Of a stretch of 24,085 bases of DNA, positions 1 to 7,056 are shown piece after piece. The position numbers were made by a program, and so were the translations under genes. Origin of the DNA: a bacterium. Its GTDB lineage: Bacteria > Ratteibacteria > UBA8468. Within the stretch, counting starts at the first letter, position 1, and each line of letters starts with the position of its first letter. The notes beneath the pieces were generated by a model. It did no database searches. It saw nothing but the letters and a program-made list of their open reading frames with translations, and was not told the origin of the DNA. The stretch spans positions 1 to 24,085 of the forward strand of contig DAOVGU010000074.1 of NCBI GenBank assembly GCA_030672255.1, in the 5' to 3' direction.

Positions 1-2
1 TA

Positions 3-767
3 AATAAGCTTAAGACTAGAGTATCCTTGGCTTGGATGAGACTTTGTTTGAAACAGAGACCTCCACAAACACAAGGGATTAAAAGGTTTTTGGGTTATAC
101 AATGAAGTATATAGATCCAAAAGTTTTCTATTATGAATTTAAGGATATTTTTATAGAGAAAGTCTATCACTTCTATTCAGAAAAAGTTTCTCCTTTTATT
201 CTTGATTGCGGGAGCCATATTGGTATGTCCATATTGTATTTTAAACGCATCTATCCAGAAGCTAAAATCATCGGATTTGAACCTGACCCGGTGAGTTTCA
301 AGGTTTTGAAGAAAAATATAGAAAGGAACCACTTAAATAATGTACAGCTGATTAATGCCGCATTATCTGCTACGCCCGGGACTTTGGAATTTCTTTCCGA
401 TGGAATGGATGGTAGCCATTTGGCGAGATTGAAACACAAAACCTTAAGTGAGAAGATTAAAAAATGTATGGTCAAATCTGTACGGCTGGTTGATTACATT
501 ACAGAATCTATCGATTTTTTAAAAATTGATATTGAAGGTGCGGAATATGAGGTGTTATTGGATATCTCCGCTAAACTACCATTGGTTAAGCAGGTGGTTA
601 TTGAGTATCATACTTTTGAAGGAATGGAACCAAATTTACCTAAAATCTTAGATTTACTAACTCAAAATGGATTTAAATATTTTATTTACCATAGTAATGC
701 CAAATCACCATTTTGGCTCAAAGCAAATGTGCGTTACTGCCTGTTAATTTATGCTTATAAATCATAG
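3..767 (+). CDS. FkbM-family methyltransferase, 5' end probably outside window
   Basis: Probable SAM-dependent O-methyltransferase that methylates a sugar or other hydroxyl during polysaccharide assembly. The Rossmann SAM-binding start is the segment FILDCGSHIGMSILYFKR, followed by the acidic IIGFEPDP strand end. The FkbM signature FLKIDIEGAEYEVL lies about two thirds along, followed by VVIEYH. The frame is open to the left edge of the window with no stop, so the true start may lie upstream. Internal candidates are TTG at 27 and ATG at 102; the latter would leave a protein beginning just before the SAM fold. It is followed after 17 nt by a GT4 gene, as expected in a sugar-polymer operon. The family assignment is firm; the acceptor substrate cannot be read from the sequence. 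Confidence 0.85.
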   Translation, partial: NKLKTRVSLAWMRLCLKQRPPQTQGIKRFLGYTMKYIDPKVFYYEFKDIFIEKVYHFYSEKVSPFILDCGSHIGMSILYFKRIYPEAKIIGFEPDPVSFKVLKKNIERNHLNNVQLINAALSATPGTLEFLSDGMDGSHLARLKHKTLSEKIKKCMVKSVRLVDYITESIDFLKIDIEGAEYEVLLDISAKLPLVKQVVIEYHTFEGMEPNLPKILDLLTQNGFKYFIYHSNAKSPFWLKANVRYCLLIYAYKS

Positions 768-784
768 ATGAAGTGTTGCCTAAG

Positions 785-2119
785 ATGAGAAAAAATCATC
801 CTTTAACCATTGTTCAGGTGAATACCGCCGATATTGGAGGAGGAGCGGAGAAGGTTTCCTTTTCTTTACATAAAGAATATAGAAGATTGGGACATAAGAG
901 TATTCTTTTGGTAGGGAAGAAACGCAGCGATGAGCCAGATGTTCTGGAAATTGATAATAGAGGATTCAACCTAATAAAGGTAATTATCGGAAAGATCCTC
1001 GGCAGGATTACGGGGCGCCAATATCTTTCCTTCCCCGGGAGTCACCGCATCCAGGAAATTATTGGGAAACCCTTTGACATACTCCATTTCCATAATCTTC
1101 ATGGCGGTTACTTTGATATTACTGCATTACCGAAACTTTCTCAAATAGCACCTATTCTTATTACCTTACATGATATGTGGCTTTTAACCGGTCATTGTGC
1201 CTATCCTTTTGATTGTGAAAGGTGGAAGAATGGATGTGAAAAATGTCCAAACCTTTTCAATCCTCCGGCTACATTCAGAGATGGCAGCAGATTTAACTGG
1301 TTAAGAAAAAAAAGGAATCTATCCCTTTCCTCTCCCGTATTTTTTTGCCCTTCTCAATGGCTACTGGAGAAGGTTAGGGAAAGTTATCTAAAGGATTTTC
1401 CGGCGCATTTAGTTTATAACGGGATAGATTTAGAAATTTTTAAACCGGGCTCAAAAGTAGAGGCAAGAAAGAGTTTAGGGCTTCCTCGGGATAAAAAGAT
1501 ATTGCTTTTCCTATCCAATCGAGGATTAAATAATCCCCGCAAGGATCCGCATACTTTAATTAAAGCCTTAAGATATTTAGTTAATAGAAATTTACACCCC
1601 CACCTATTTCCTCCCCCCTCGAGGGGGAGGACTAAGGAGAGGGGGAAAGGAAATTCCTATACTATTAAATTACTGGTTGTTGGTCAGAGAGGACCTTCAC
1701 CCGATTTAGGAGAATTAAATAATTTTATCATTTACCGTCCTTTTATTTCGGATGATGAAGAAATAGCAAATTATTATCGGGCAAGCGATATTTCGATTCA
1801 TCTGAGTCTGGCTGACAATTGTCCTTTAACGATTTTAGAGGCAATGGCCTGCGGAATTCCGGTGGTTGCTTCAAGGGTTGGAGGTATTCCGGAATTGATT
1901 GAGAATAATAAAAATGGCATTCTGGTTGAGCCTAAAAATAGTGAAAAACTAACTGCAGGATTAAGAAGACTTTTAGAAAATCCTTCCGAAGGAGAGGAAA
2001 TGGGAAAGGTTGGTAGGGATATGGCAGAAAAGCAATTTGACATAAGAGAACAGACAAAACATTATCTTAACTGGTATGAAAATTTATGTTATAATTTCCA
2101 AAATACTAAAAAAATTTAG
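785..2119 (+). CDS. Glycosyltransferase family 4 (GT-B fold)
   Basis: Retaining GT-B glycosyltransferase adding a sugar to a lipid-linked oligosaccharide at the cytoplasmic membrane. The N-terminal half has the glycine-rich IGGGAEKVSFSL acceptor-domain motif, then ITLHDMWLLTGHC and LVYNGIDLEIFKP. The C-terminal half has SLADNCPLTILEAMACG and PVVASRVGGIPELI, the GT4 donor-site signature; the usual first Glu of the EX7E motif is replaced by an Asp-Asn pair. ATG at 785 is chosen over GTG at 773, 12 nt upstream. Neither has a strong Shine-Dalgarno. Unusual: between YLVNRNL and YTIKLLVVGQ there is a Pro/Arg/Gly-rich stretch of about 20 residues encoded by a palindromic repeat (1600-1657) that keeps the frame. 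Donor and acceptor are unknown. Confidence 0.9.
   Translation: MRKNHPLTIVQVNTADIGGGAEKVSFSLHKEYRRLGHKSILLVGKKRSDEPDVLEIDNRGFNLIKVIIGKILGRITGRQYLSFPGSHRIQEIIGKPFDILHFHNLHGGYFDITALPKLSQIAPILITLHDMWLLTGHCAYPFDCERWKNGCEKCPNLFNPPATFRDGSRFNWLRKKRNLSLSSPVFFCPSQWLLEKVRESYLKDFPAHLVYNGIDLEIFKPGSKVEARKSLGLPRDKKILLFLSNRGLNNPRKDPHTLIKALRYLVNRNLHPHLFPPPSRGRTKERGKGNSYTIKLLVVGQRGPSPDLGELNNFIIYRPFISDDEEIANYYRASDISIHLSLADNCPLTILEAMACGIPVVASRVGGIPELIENNKNGILVEPKNSEKLTAGLRRLLENPSEGEEMGKVGRDMAEKQFDIREQTKHYLNWYENLCYNFQNTKKI
1600..1657. repeat. C-rich/G-rich palindromic repeat inserted in frame in GT4 gene
   Basis: The core is a near-perfect palindrome, CCTCCCCCCTC (1610-1620) facing GAGGGGGAGG (1621-1630), followed by a G-rich arm containing GGAGAGGGGG. 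It encodes roughly HLFPPPSRGRTKERGKGN, which interrupts the normal run between two structural segments of the glycosyltransferase without a frameshift or stop. The same style of element recurs at 7888-7948, 8760-8846, 10361-10471 and 21411-21460. Confidence 0.8.
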
Positions 2120-2140
2120 TATATCGGAAATATGAATTAG

Positions 2141-2169
2141 TTGACTGGAATAAAAATCTGATATATAAT
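2141..2169 (+). promoter_or_regulatory. Sigma70-type promoter of the AbiE module
   Basis: TTGACT at 2141-2146 and TATAAT at 2164-2169 are separated by exactly 17 nt, a near-consensus sigma70 promoter. It lies 38 nt ahead of the AbiEi start at 2207. An imperfect inverted repeat (CTGATAT 2158-2164 / ATTTCAG 2171-2177) overlaps the -10, which could be an operator for the antitoxin's own repression. AbiEi proteins are known to bind repeats in their promoters; here this is inference from position. Confidence 0.75.
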
Positions 2170-2206
2170 TATTTCAGTAAGTGGACAAAAAGGAATACTT
2201 AATGAA

Positions 2207-2815
2207 ATGAACTTTAAAGATTTATACCGGGCCCTAGAAAAGAATAGATACTATGTTTTCTCCCAGGATGATATCTTATCATTCTACCAGAATGAAAAAA
2301 AATGCAATCTTAAAAAGATGATTTCCCGATGGAAAGAGAAAGGATGGATTTATTCTTTAAAAAAGGGCTTATACGAACTTACCTACCCTAAAGATTTCAA
2401 TATTCCTGATACTTACGTTGCCAATAAACTCTACAGCCCTTCTTACGTATCATTAGAAACTGCTCTGTCCAATTATAGTATTATTCCGGAAGTTTCGATG
2501 GCGGTGACTTCCATTAGCACAAAGCCCACGCGAAGGTTTAAGAATAAACATGGTCTTTTTATCTACCGAACAATTAAGCCGGGCGCTTTTGCAGGATATT
2601 ATGTAGAGAAATATGGTATTTTTGACATTCTTATTGCCGAACCGGAAAAAGCTCTTATTGACTATCTATATTTTAAAAGATATTCCAATAAGAGATTAAA
2701 TCTCAAAGATGAGCGGCTGGATAAAGATGTAATTTCGCGGCTCAACAAGAAAAAATTAAATAAGTATGCGAAATTATATCATCTCAATTTAGAGGAGTTT
2801 TATGCTTACCTATGA
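2207..2815 (+). CDS. abiEi: AbiEi-type antitoxin / transcriptional regulator
   Basis: Antitoxin of a type IV toxin-antitoxin pair. The N-terminal winged-helix segment (about residues 1-55) contains ISRWKEKGWIYSLKKGLYELT, the typical wing ending in a Lys-Gly-Leu-Tyr turn. It is followed by the AbiEi C-terminal domain with YVANKLYSPSYVSLETAL, then YGIFDILIAEPEKALIDYLY. Its length (202 aa) is usual for the family. The start at ATG 2207 is preceded at about 12 nt by AAGGA, and a consensus promoter lies at 2141-2169. The stop overlaps the toxin start by 14 nt, giving translational coupling. In characterised systems AbiEi represses its own operon and blocks toxin action without direct binding. The module sits as an insertion within a polysaccharide locus. 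Confidence 0.88.
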   Translation: MNFKDLYRALEKNRYYVFSQDDILSFYQNEKKCNLKKMISRWKEKGWIYSLKKGLYELTYPKDFNIPDTYVANKLYSPSYVSLETALSNYSIIPEVSMAVTSISTKPTRRFKNKHGLFIYRTIKPGAFAGYYVEKYGIFDILIAEPEKALIDYLYFKRYSNKRLNLKDERLDKDVISRLNKKKLNKYAKLYHLNLEEFYAYL

Positions 2816-3611
2816 TTCTCTGATAGAACAGGCGAAATCCAGAGAAATGCCTCCAACAAAGATTCGGGGAATTCTAAGAGAGTATCTGCAGATTCTCATT
2901 CTCAGGGAAATTTATAGAACCGAGTCAGGGAGGAATCTCTACTTCACGGGAGGGACTTATCTGAGGTTGGTTCATAATAGCAAAAGGTTCTCTGAAGATT
3001 TGGATTTTAATAGCAATAAGATAACAAAAGAAGAATTTGAAAACCTTCTAAAAAAGATAAAGGGCGAATTAAAAAGGATAGGATTAAAATCTCAGGCAAA
3101 ATTTGCTCATTGGGAAGACGTATACGTTGCGAAACTCATCTTTCCCGAGGTCGAAAAAGTTTATAAGGTTATATCAAAATATTCAAAGAAAGAAGGGATA
3201 ATGATAAAAGTAGAAACCAATAAACCGAAATGGAAGATAGAAAATGAGACCCAGGTAATATCTGGGTTTGGTAAATTCTATCCCTGCATCTGCACCGAGA
3301 AAAGTATTTTGTTTGCAGATAAAATAGATGCACTGATTAAAAAGAACAGAGGAAGACACATATACGATATTCTATTTATGCTTTCCAACAGATACTCTGT
3401 GAATAAAAATATCTTAAGGATTCTGAGTATAAAAAAAGACCCCCTGGAAGTTATATCAGAGAGGATAAAAAAGTTATCAAAAGAGGAGTTAAAAAAACAG
3501 GCCGAGATATTAAGACCTTTTCTTTTTGATGAAAGCGAAGCAAATTTGCTTATAAATGCTCATAATATAATTCCGCCGTTAGTAGAACAGTATAAAAATA
3601 GTGTGCGATAA
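2802..3611 (+). CDS. abiEii: AbiEii-type nucleotidyltransferase toxin
   Basis: Toxin partner of the preceding antitoxin, a member of the DUF1814/AbiEii nucleotidyltransferase family. The catalytic signature FTGGTYLRLVHNSKRFSEDLDF spans residues 48-69: the GGT loop, then the R-x-S-E-D-L-D metal-binding aspartates at 66 and 68. A later conserved block, FADKIDALIKKNRGRHIYDI, supplies the Lys and Arg/Asp motifs III-IV of the family. At 269 aa it is full-length with no disruption. Known relatives transfer nucleotides, and some modify tRNA 3' ends, causing growth arrest or abortive infection. Whether this copy is active cannot be told from sequence. Repeats begin two bases after its stop codon. Confidence 0.88.
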   Translation: MLTYDSLIEQAKSREMPPTKIRGILREYLQILILREIYRTESGRNLYFTGGTYLRLVHNSKRFSEDLDFNSNKITKEEFENLLKKIKGELKRIGLKSQAKFAHWEDVYVAKLIFPEVEKVYKVISKYSKKEGIMIKVETNKPKWKIENETQVISGFGKFYPCICTEKSILFADKIDALIKKNRGRHIYDILFMLSNRYSVNKNILRILSIKKDPLEVISERIKKLSKEELKKQAEILRPFLFDESEANLLINAHNIIPPLVEQYKNSVR

Positions 3612-3612
3612 T

Positions 3613-3667
3613 GGATTCCCGCTTACCCCTGCTTTACTACCTGCAGGGGCAGGCTTGCGGGAATGAC
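3613..3667. repeat. GATTCCCGC...GCGGGAATGAC hairpin repeat with a second repeat nested in its loop
   Basis: The outer arms GATTCCCGC (3614-3622) and GCGGGAATGAC (3657-3667) belong to the same family as the repeats at 4706-4730 and 5041-5065. The loop, normally 4-7 nt, is replaced by a 30-nt unit (3626-3655) that recurs at 3687-3715. This appears to be one repeat family inserted into another. Confidence 0.75.
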
Positions 3668-3730
3668 AAGAAGGGAGAGATTACCACCCCTGCTTACTAC
3701 CTGCAGGGGCAGGCTCCGCAGGGGCAGGCT
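3626..3730. repeat. Repeated CCCCTGC...GCAGGGGCAGGCT units
   Basis: Unit A (3626-3655) and unit B (3687-3715) are nearly identical, differing by one T. A partial third unit, GCAGGGGCAGGCT, follows at 3718-3730. Each full unit can fold by pairing CCCCTGC with GCAGGGG (for example 3626-3632 with 3643-3649). The stretch between AbiEii and the next gene (3612-3770) consists mostly of such repeats, ending in CTCCTCGCAATGACT, which resembles the end of yet another dispersed repeat. Confidence 0.7.
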
Positions 3731-3770
3731 TATCGCTCCTCGCAATGACTTGTGTCCCTATTTGAGGTCA

Positions 3771-4745
3771 ATGAACTGGAAGAGTAAAAAAATTGTCGTT
3801 ACGGGAGGGGCAGGATTCTTGGGCAGGTATGTCGTGAGAGAACTGAAAGAAAAAGGCTGCTCAAATATCTTTGTTCCCCGCAGTAAGGAGTTTGATTTAA
3901 GGGAAAAGGAAGCAATTATCTCTCTTTTCAAATTAACAAAACCGGAGATCGTTATCCATTTAGCTGCAAAAGTAGGAGGAATTGGAGCAAATTTAAAGAG
4001 ACCGGGAGAATTCTTCTACGATAATCTCATTATGGGAGTTCAACTGATGGAGCAGGCGAGGCTATTTAAGGTAAAAAAGTTTGTGGCGATTGGCACGGTC
4101 TGCGCTTATCCAAAATATACGCCGGTTCCATTTAAGGAAGAGGACTTGTGGGCCGGTTATCCGGAGGAGACAAATGCCCCCTATGGTCTGGCAAAGAAGA
4201 TGCTTCTGGTTCAGTCTCAAGCGTACAGAAGACAATACGGGTTTAATTCCATCTTTCTTTTACTGGTAAATTTGTACGGACCGGGAGATAAATTTGACCC
4301 CAAAAGCTCCCATGTTATTCCCGCTTTAATAAAAAAATGCTTTGAGGCAAAAGCCAAGAATAAGGATAAGATAGTCTGCTGGGGGGATGGTAGCCCAACA
4401 AGGGAATTCCTTTATGTTGAGGATGCGGCCGAGGCAATTGTTCTGGCTGCGGAGAAATATAATAGGAGTGAGCCTGTAAATATTGGCTCCGGTTTTGAGA
4501 TCTCGATTAAGGATTTGGTCAATTCAATTACAAGATACACTGGATTTAAGGGAAAAATTCTCTGGGATAAAAGAAAACCGAAGGGACAGCCAAGAAGAAG
4601 GTTGGATACCACAAGGGCAAAAAAGGAATTCGGCTTTGTGGCGAAAACAGATTTTAAACAAGGATTAAAAAGAACGATAGAGTGGTATAAAAAGAAGCCA
4701 GAACTGTCATTCCTGCAAAAGCAGGAATCTAAAACAAAAAATTAA
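3771..4745 (+). CDS. GDP-L-fucose synthase-like SDR epimerase/reductase
   Basis: Extended short-chain dehydrogenase acting on a nucleotide sugar, closest by motif to GDP-4-keto-6-deoxymannose epimerase/reductase (Fcl/WcaG). The NAD(P) loop GGAGFLG is at residues 12-18. AKVGGIGANLKRPGEFFYDN matches the Fcl signature. GTVCAYPKY keeps the Cys (residue 111) of the Fcl GSSCIYPK motif with Thr in place of the usual Ser. The catalytic YxxxK is Y138-K142 (YGLAK). ATG 3771 is preferred over an upstream GTG/TTG-type extension because translation upstream runs through the repeat block and is Arg-rich. The C-terminal tail LSFLQKQESK is encoded by a dispersed hairpin repeat at 4706-4730, so the native end is probably about 14 residues shorter. 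The exact substrate is uncertain. Confidence 0.85.
   Translation: MNWKSKKIVVTGGAGFLGRYVVRELKEKGCSNIFVPRSKEFDLREKEAIISLFKLTKPEIVIHLAAKVGGIGANLKRPGEFFYDNLIMGVQLMEQARLFKVKKFVAIGTVCAYPKYTPVPFKEEDLWAGYPEETNAPYGLAKKMLLVQSQAYRRQYGFNSIFLLLVNLYGPGDKFDPKSSHVIPALIKKCFEAKAKNKDKIVCWGDGSPTREFLYVEDAAEAIVLAAEKYNRSEPVNIGSGFEISIKDLVNSITRYTGFKGKILWDKRKPKGQPRRRLDTTRAKKEFGFVAKTDFKQGLKRTIEWYKKKPELSFLQKQESKTKN
4706..4730. repeat. Left copy of 25-bp hairpin repeat flanking the GIY-YIG gene
   Basis: GTCATTCCTGC, an AAAA loop and GCAGGAATCT form a hairpin. It is in inverted orientation to the copy at 5041-5065. The outer 7-8 bases on each side are the same, while the inner stem differs by compensating changes (TGC/GCA here, CGT/ACG there). 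The copy overlaps the 3' end of the preceding gene and encodes its last residues. Confidence 0.85.
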
Positions 4746-4747
4746 CT

Positions 4748-5038
4748 ATGAAACAATATTATGTATACATATTGGCGAGCAACAAAAATGGCACTTTATA
4801 TCTCGGAGTAACAAGCGATTTGCTGAAAAGAGTATATGAACATAAAAATAATTTGATTGATGGATTTACCAAAAAGTATCATGTCCACCGACTTGTTTAT
4901 TATGAAGAAACTGACAATGTCAACAGCGCTATTACACGAGAAAAACGAATGAAAAAATGGAGAAGACAGTGGAAAATAGAATTGATTGAAAAATTTAATC
5001 CAGACTGGAAAGATTTATATAATAATTTACTTGGCTGA
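4748..5038 (+). CDS. Small GIY-YIG nuclease
   Basis: Single-domain GIY-YIG endonuclease of the short (about 95 aa) family that includes YhbQ/UPF0213 relatives. YYVYILASNKNGTLYLGVT carries the two-strand GIY..YIG motif in variant form (VYI...LYLG). The Arg of LLKRVYEHK and His in the next helix follow, with a conserved Glu in the ITREKRMKKWRR block. The basic C-terminal part, WRRQWKIELIEKFNPDWKDLY, is typical. ATG 4748 has no clear Shine-Dalgarno. The gene fits tightly between inverted hairpin repeats (4706-4730 and 5041-5065), giving a unit of about 360 bp that resembles a minimal mobile element. It has no partner methylase and no intron. Confidence 0.85.
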   Translation: MKQYYVYILASNKNGTLYLGVTSDLLKRVYEHKNNLIDGFTKKYHVHRLVYYEETDNVNSAITREKRMKKWRRQWKIELIEKFNPDWKDLYNNLLG

Positions 5039-5040
5039 AT

Positions 5041-5065
5041 AGATTCCCGTTTACACGGGAATGAC
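5041..5065. repeat. Right copy of 25-bp hairpin repeat flanking the GIY-YIG gene
   Basis: AGATTCCCGT, a TTAC loop and ACGGGAATGAC form the inverted counterpart of 4706-4730. A degraded piece, GCGAGAATGACAAG, follows at 5076-5089. The rest of the gap to the next gene is short and carries the AAGGAG ribosome-binding site at 5116-5121. Confidence 0.85.
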
Positions 5066-5125
5066 AGACAAAAGAAGCGAGAATGACAAGCAGAGAAGGT
5101 AAACCTAAAATTCAGAAGGAGAATA

Positions 5126-6187
5126 ATGCTAAATTACGAGAAGGAGTTTAAGGGAAGGACGGTATTTATCACCGGGGCGGATGGATTTATTGGCTCAACT
5201 CTTACCGAAAAGTTGGTAGAGTATGGAGCAGAGGTTATAGTCTTTATCCGCGCCACCTCAAGTGGAGAGTTACATAACATCCCTCACTTAAAGGATAAAA
5301 TCAAGGTCCATCGGGGTAATCTAATCGATAAGGACTCAATAAAGGTTGTTCTCAAAGATTTAAAGAATAAATCGGCGATAATCTTTCATCTGGCGGCCCA
5401 GGCCCATGTAGGAGAATCCTGGGAAAGACCTTACGAGACATTTATGGTTAATACATTTGGCACCCTGAATTTACTCCAGTCAATTAAGGAATTAAATTTG
5501 AATCTATTTAAATTCTCCATCGCCGGGACATCGGAGGAATATGGGAATATCAATAAGGACAAAGAGAAATTCTACGATTTCGATGATGAAAAAAGGGTGA
5601 TTCTCCGGGAACGCTCCCCCTTAAACCCTCAGAGCATCTACGCTACGAGTAAAGTGGCGGCCGATTTTTTAACGATGAACTACTTTGATGGCTACCGTAT
5701 TCCTACAGTAGTTACCCGAATGTTTAACAACTATGGTCCCCGCCAGAATCCCCGGTATATCACCGGCACGGTAATTACTCAGGCTTTATCCAGAGATGAG
5801 ATAAAACTCGGCTTTTTAGAGCCAATGAGGGACTTCTGCTATGTGGAAGATGGAGTAGCCGGGCATATGGCGGTGGCTCTTAAAGGTAAGCCAGGGGAGG
5901 TCTATTGTTACGGTTATGGCAAGAATATCTCAATTCGTGATTGGGTCAACCTCATTTTAAGAACAGGAAGAAAATCTGGCTACTGGAAGGAGAAGAAAAT
6001 AGTCAGTGAATCCCGCCGATTCAGACCGGGAAAGAGTGATGTCATGGCTCTCAGGGTTGGTTATGAGAAATTAAACAAAGAAACCGGCTGGAGACCTTTA
6101 ATTTCCTGGGAGGAGGGTATAAGAAGAACGATTGACTGGTATGCGAAAAATAAAGATAGATGGCTCGGAAGGGTTGACTGGAGATGA
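5126..6187 (+). CDS. NAD-dependent nucleotide-sugar 4,6-dehydratase-like SDR
   Basis: Extended SDR of the 4,6-dehydratase group (RmlB/Gmd/CDP-glucose dehydratase relatives) making a 4-keto-6-deoxy sugar nucleotide. The NAD loop GADGFIG is at residues 17-23. The dehydratase active-site triad pattern TSE (135-137) is followed by EYG, and YATSK (172-176) supplies Tyr and Lys. RMFNNYGPRQNPRYITG and RDFCYVEDGVAGHMA follow the family order. The gene has a strong AAGGAG Shine-Dalgarno at 5116-5121. It overlaps the next gene by an ATGA junction. A GDP-mannose 4,6-dehydratase role would pair with the Fcl-like gene at 3771, but the residues I can see do not settle the nucleotide or sugar. Confidence 0.8.
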   Translation: MLNYEKEFKGRTVFITGADGFIGSTLTEKLVEYGAEVIVFIRATSSGELHNIPHLKDKIKVHRGNLIDKDSIKVVLKDLKNKSAIIFHLAAQAHVGESWERPYETFMVNTFGTLNLLQSIKELNLNLFKFSIAGTSEEYGNINKDKEKFYDFDDEKRVILRERSPLNPQSIYATSKVAADFLTMNYFDGYRIPTVVTRMFNNYGPRQNPRYITGTVITQALSRDEIKLGFLEPMRDFCYVEDGVAGHMAVALKGKPGEVYCYGYGKNISIRDWVNLILRTGRKSGYWKEKKIVSESRRFRPGKSDVMALRVGYEKLNKETGWRPLISWEEGIRRTIDWYAKNKDRWLGRVDWR

Positions 6188-6930
6188 AACCTCTGGTAAG
6201 TATCGTCACTGTCTGCTTAAACAGTGAGAAACATCTTGAACAGGCAATAAAAAGTGTTCTCAATCAGAGCTATCCTAATATTGAATATCTTATTATTGAT
6301 GGCGGTTCAAAGGATAAAACCACCAGTATCATCAAAAAATATGAGGATCATTTGGCATATTGGGTGAGTGAACCGGATAAAGGAATCTATGATGCGATGA
6401 ATAAGGGAATTTCTCATGCTTCAGGGGAGATTATCGGTATCCTCGGCAGCGATGACTGGTATCAGGAAAGAGCGGTGGAACTGATTGTGAAGGAATACCT
6501 TAAGGATAAAGGGGCGGGGGTCTTTTTGGGCGATATAGTTCTGGTGGCAAAAAACGGTAATTTCAGAAGGGTGGATGGGACGCCAGAGCTCATTGGAACT
6601 TATCAATGGAGCAGAGTTAATCACCCCACCTGCTTCATCAAGAAAGAAATTTATCAAAAATATAAGTATGATTTAAATTTTAAGATCTGTTCCGACTATG
6701 ACCTTCTTCTCAAACTATACTTTGCACGCATCAAATTTCATTATCTGAATGAACCACTTGTCTATTGGAGAACCGGGGGAGTAAGCAGCTCTTATGCCAC
6801 TTTATTAGAAAATTATAATATCAGAAAAAAATACTTTGGTAAAAGATACAAAATCCATATATTTCTTAGTTTCTTAACCAGAATAATAAAAAGGTTCTTT
6901 CTCCATACACTCTTTCGTAAATACAAATAG
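6184..6930 (+). CDS. Glycosyltransferase family 2
   Basis: Inverting GT-A glycosyltransferase of the WcaA-like type. It starts with PLVSIVTVCLNSEKHLEQAIKSVLNQ. The nucleotide-binding IDGGSKDKT segment, DKGIYDAMNKGISHASG and the metal-binding GSDDW motif follow. NHPTCFIKKEIY and ICSDYDLLLKLYF form the acceptor side. There is no membrane anchor apart from a hydrophobic, basic C-terminus (FLSFLTRIIKRFFLHTLFRKYK) that may sit on the membrane. It overlaps the preceding SDR by 4 nt (ATGA), so the two are co-translated. Donor and acceptor are unknown. Confidence 0.9.
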   Translation: MKPLVSIVTVCLNSEKHLEQAIKSVLNQSYPNIEYLIIDGGSKDKTTSIIKKYEDHLAYWVSEPDKGIYDAMNKGISHASGEIIGILGSDDWYQERAVELIVKEYLKDKGAGVFLGDIVLVAKNGNFRRVDGTPELIGTYQWSRVNHPTCFIKKEIYQKYKYDLNFKICSDYDLLLKLYFARIKFHYLNEPLVYWRTGGVSSSYATLLENYNIRKKYFGKRYKIHIFLSFLTRIIKRFFLHTLFRKYK

Positions 6931-6940
6931 ATTCCATATA

Positions 6941-7019
6941 TTTGCTGTGAGAATATCAGGGAGCTTACCCTTCCGCATATTGCTCTACTAAAGTGAGTTT
7001 AGAGTATAGTAGTGCAATT
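6941..7019. repeat. About 80-bp dispersed element, copy A, upstream of galU-like gene
   Basis: This stretch aligns over its whole length with 14456-14530: shared blocks TTGCTGTGAGAA, TCCGCAT-TTGCT, AAGT-AGT-TAG-GT and GCAATT occur in the same order and spacing. The inner part can fold (CTCTA...TAGAG at the block CTCTACTAAAGTGAGTTTAGAG). It ends where the -35 box of the next promoter begins. Both copies lie immediately upstream of a gene start. I do not recognise the element. Confidence 0.65.
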
Positions 7020-7046
7020 TGACATTATTGTAATATTCAGTATAAA
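7019..7046 (+). promoter_or_regulatory. Sigma70-type promoter, near-leaderless transcript
   Basis: TTGACA (7019-7024), 16 nt, TATAAA (7041-7046). Transcription would begin near 7053, only a few bases before the ATG at 7057, and there is no Shine-Dalgarno in front of that ATG. This implies a leaderless or nearly leaderless mRNA for the galU-like gene. Confidence 0.6.
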
Positions 7047-7056
7047 ATTTCCTTAT

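Noticed and set aside
2120..2206. Trm112-like footprint ahead of the AbiE module
   Set aside because: Apart from the AGTTGACT promoter box I see no match to any part of the Trm112-like gene there, nor after AbiEii.
3613..3732. CRISPR array
   Set aside because: Repeated units are present but they are palindromic, unequally spaced, nested and without spacers of regular length or cas genes.
3663..3770. In-frame upstream extension of the Fcl-like gene
   Set aside because: It translates through a repeat block into an Arg-rich sequence with no family counterpart; ATG 3771 gives a standard start ahead of the NAD loop.
4748..5038. Group I intron homing endonuclease
   Set aside because: There is a GIY-YIG domain but no interrupted host gene or intron-like fold around it; flanking DNA is hairpin repeats between two separate genes.
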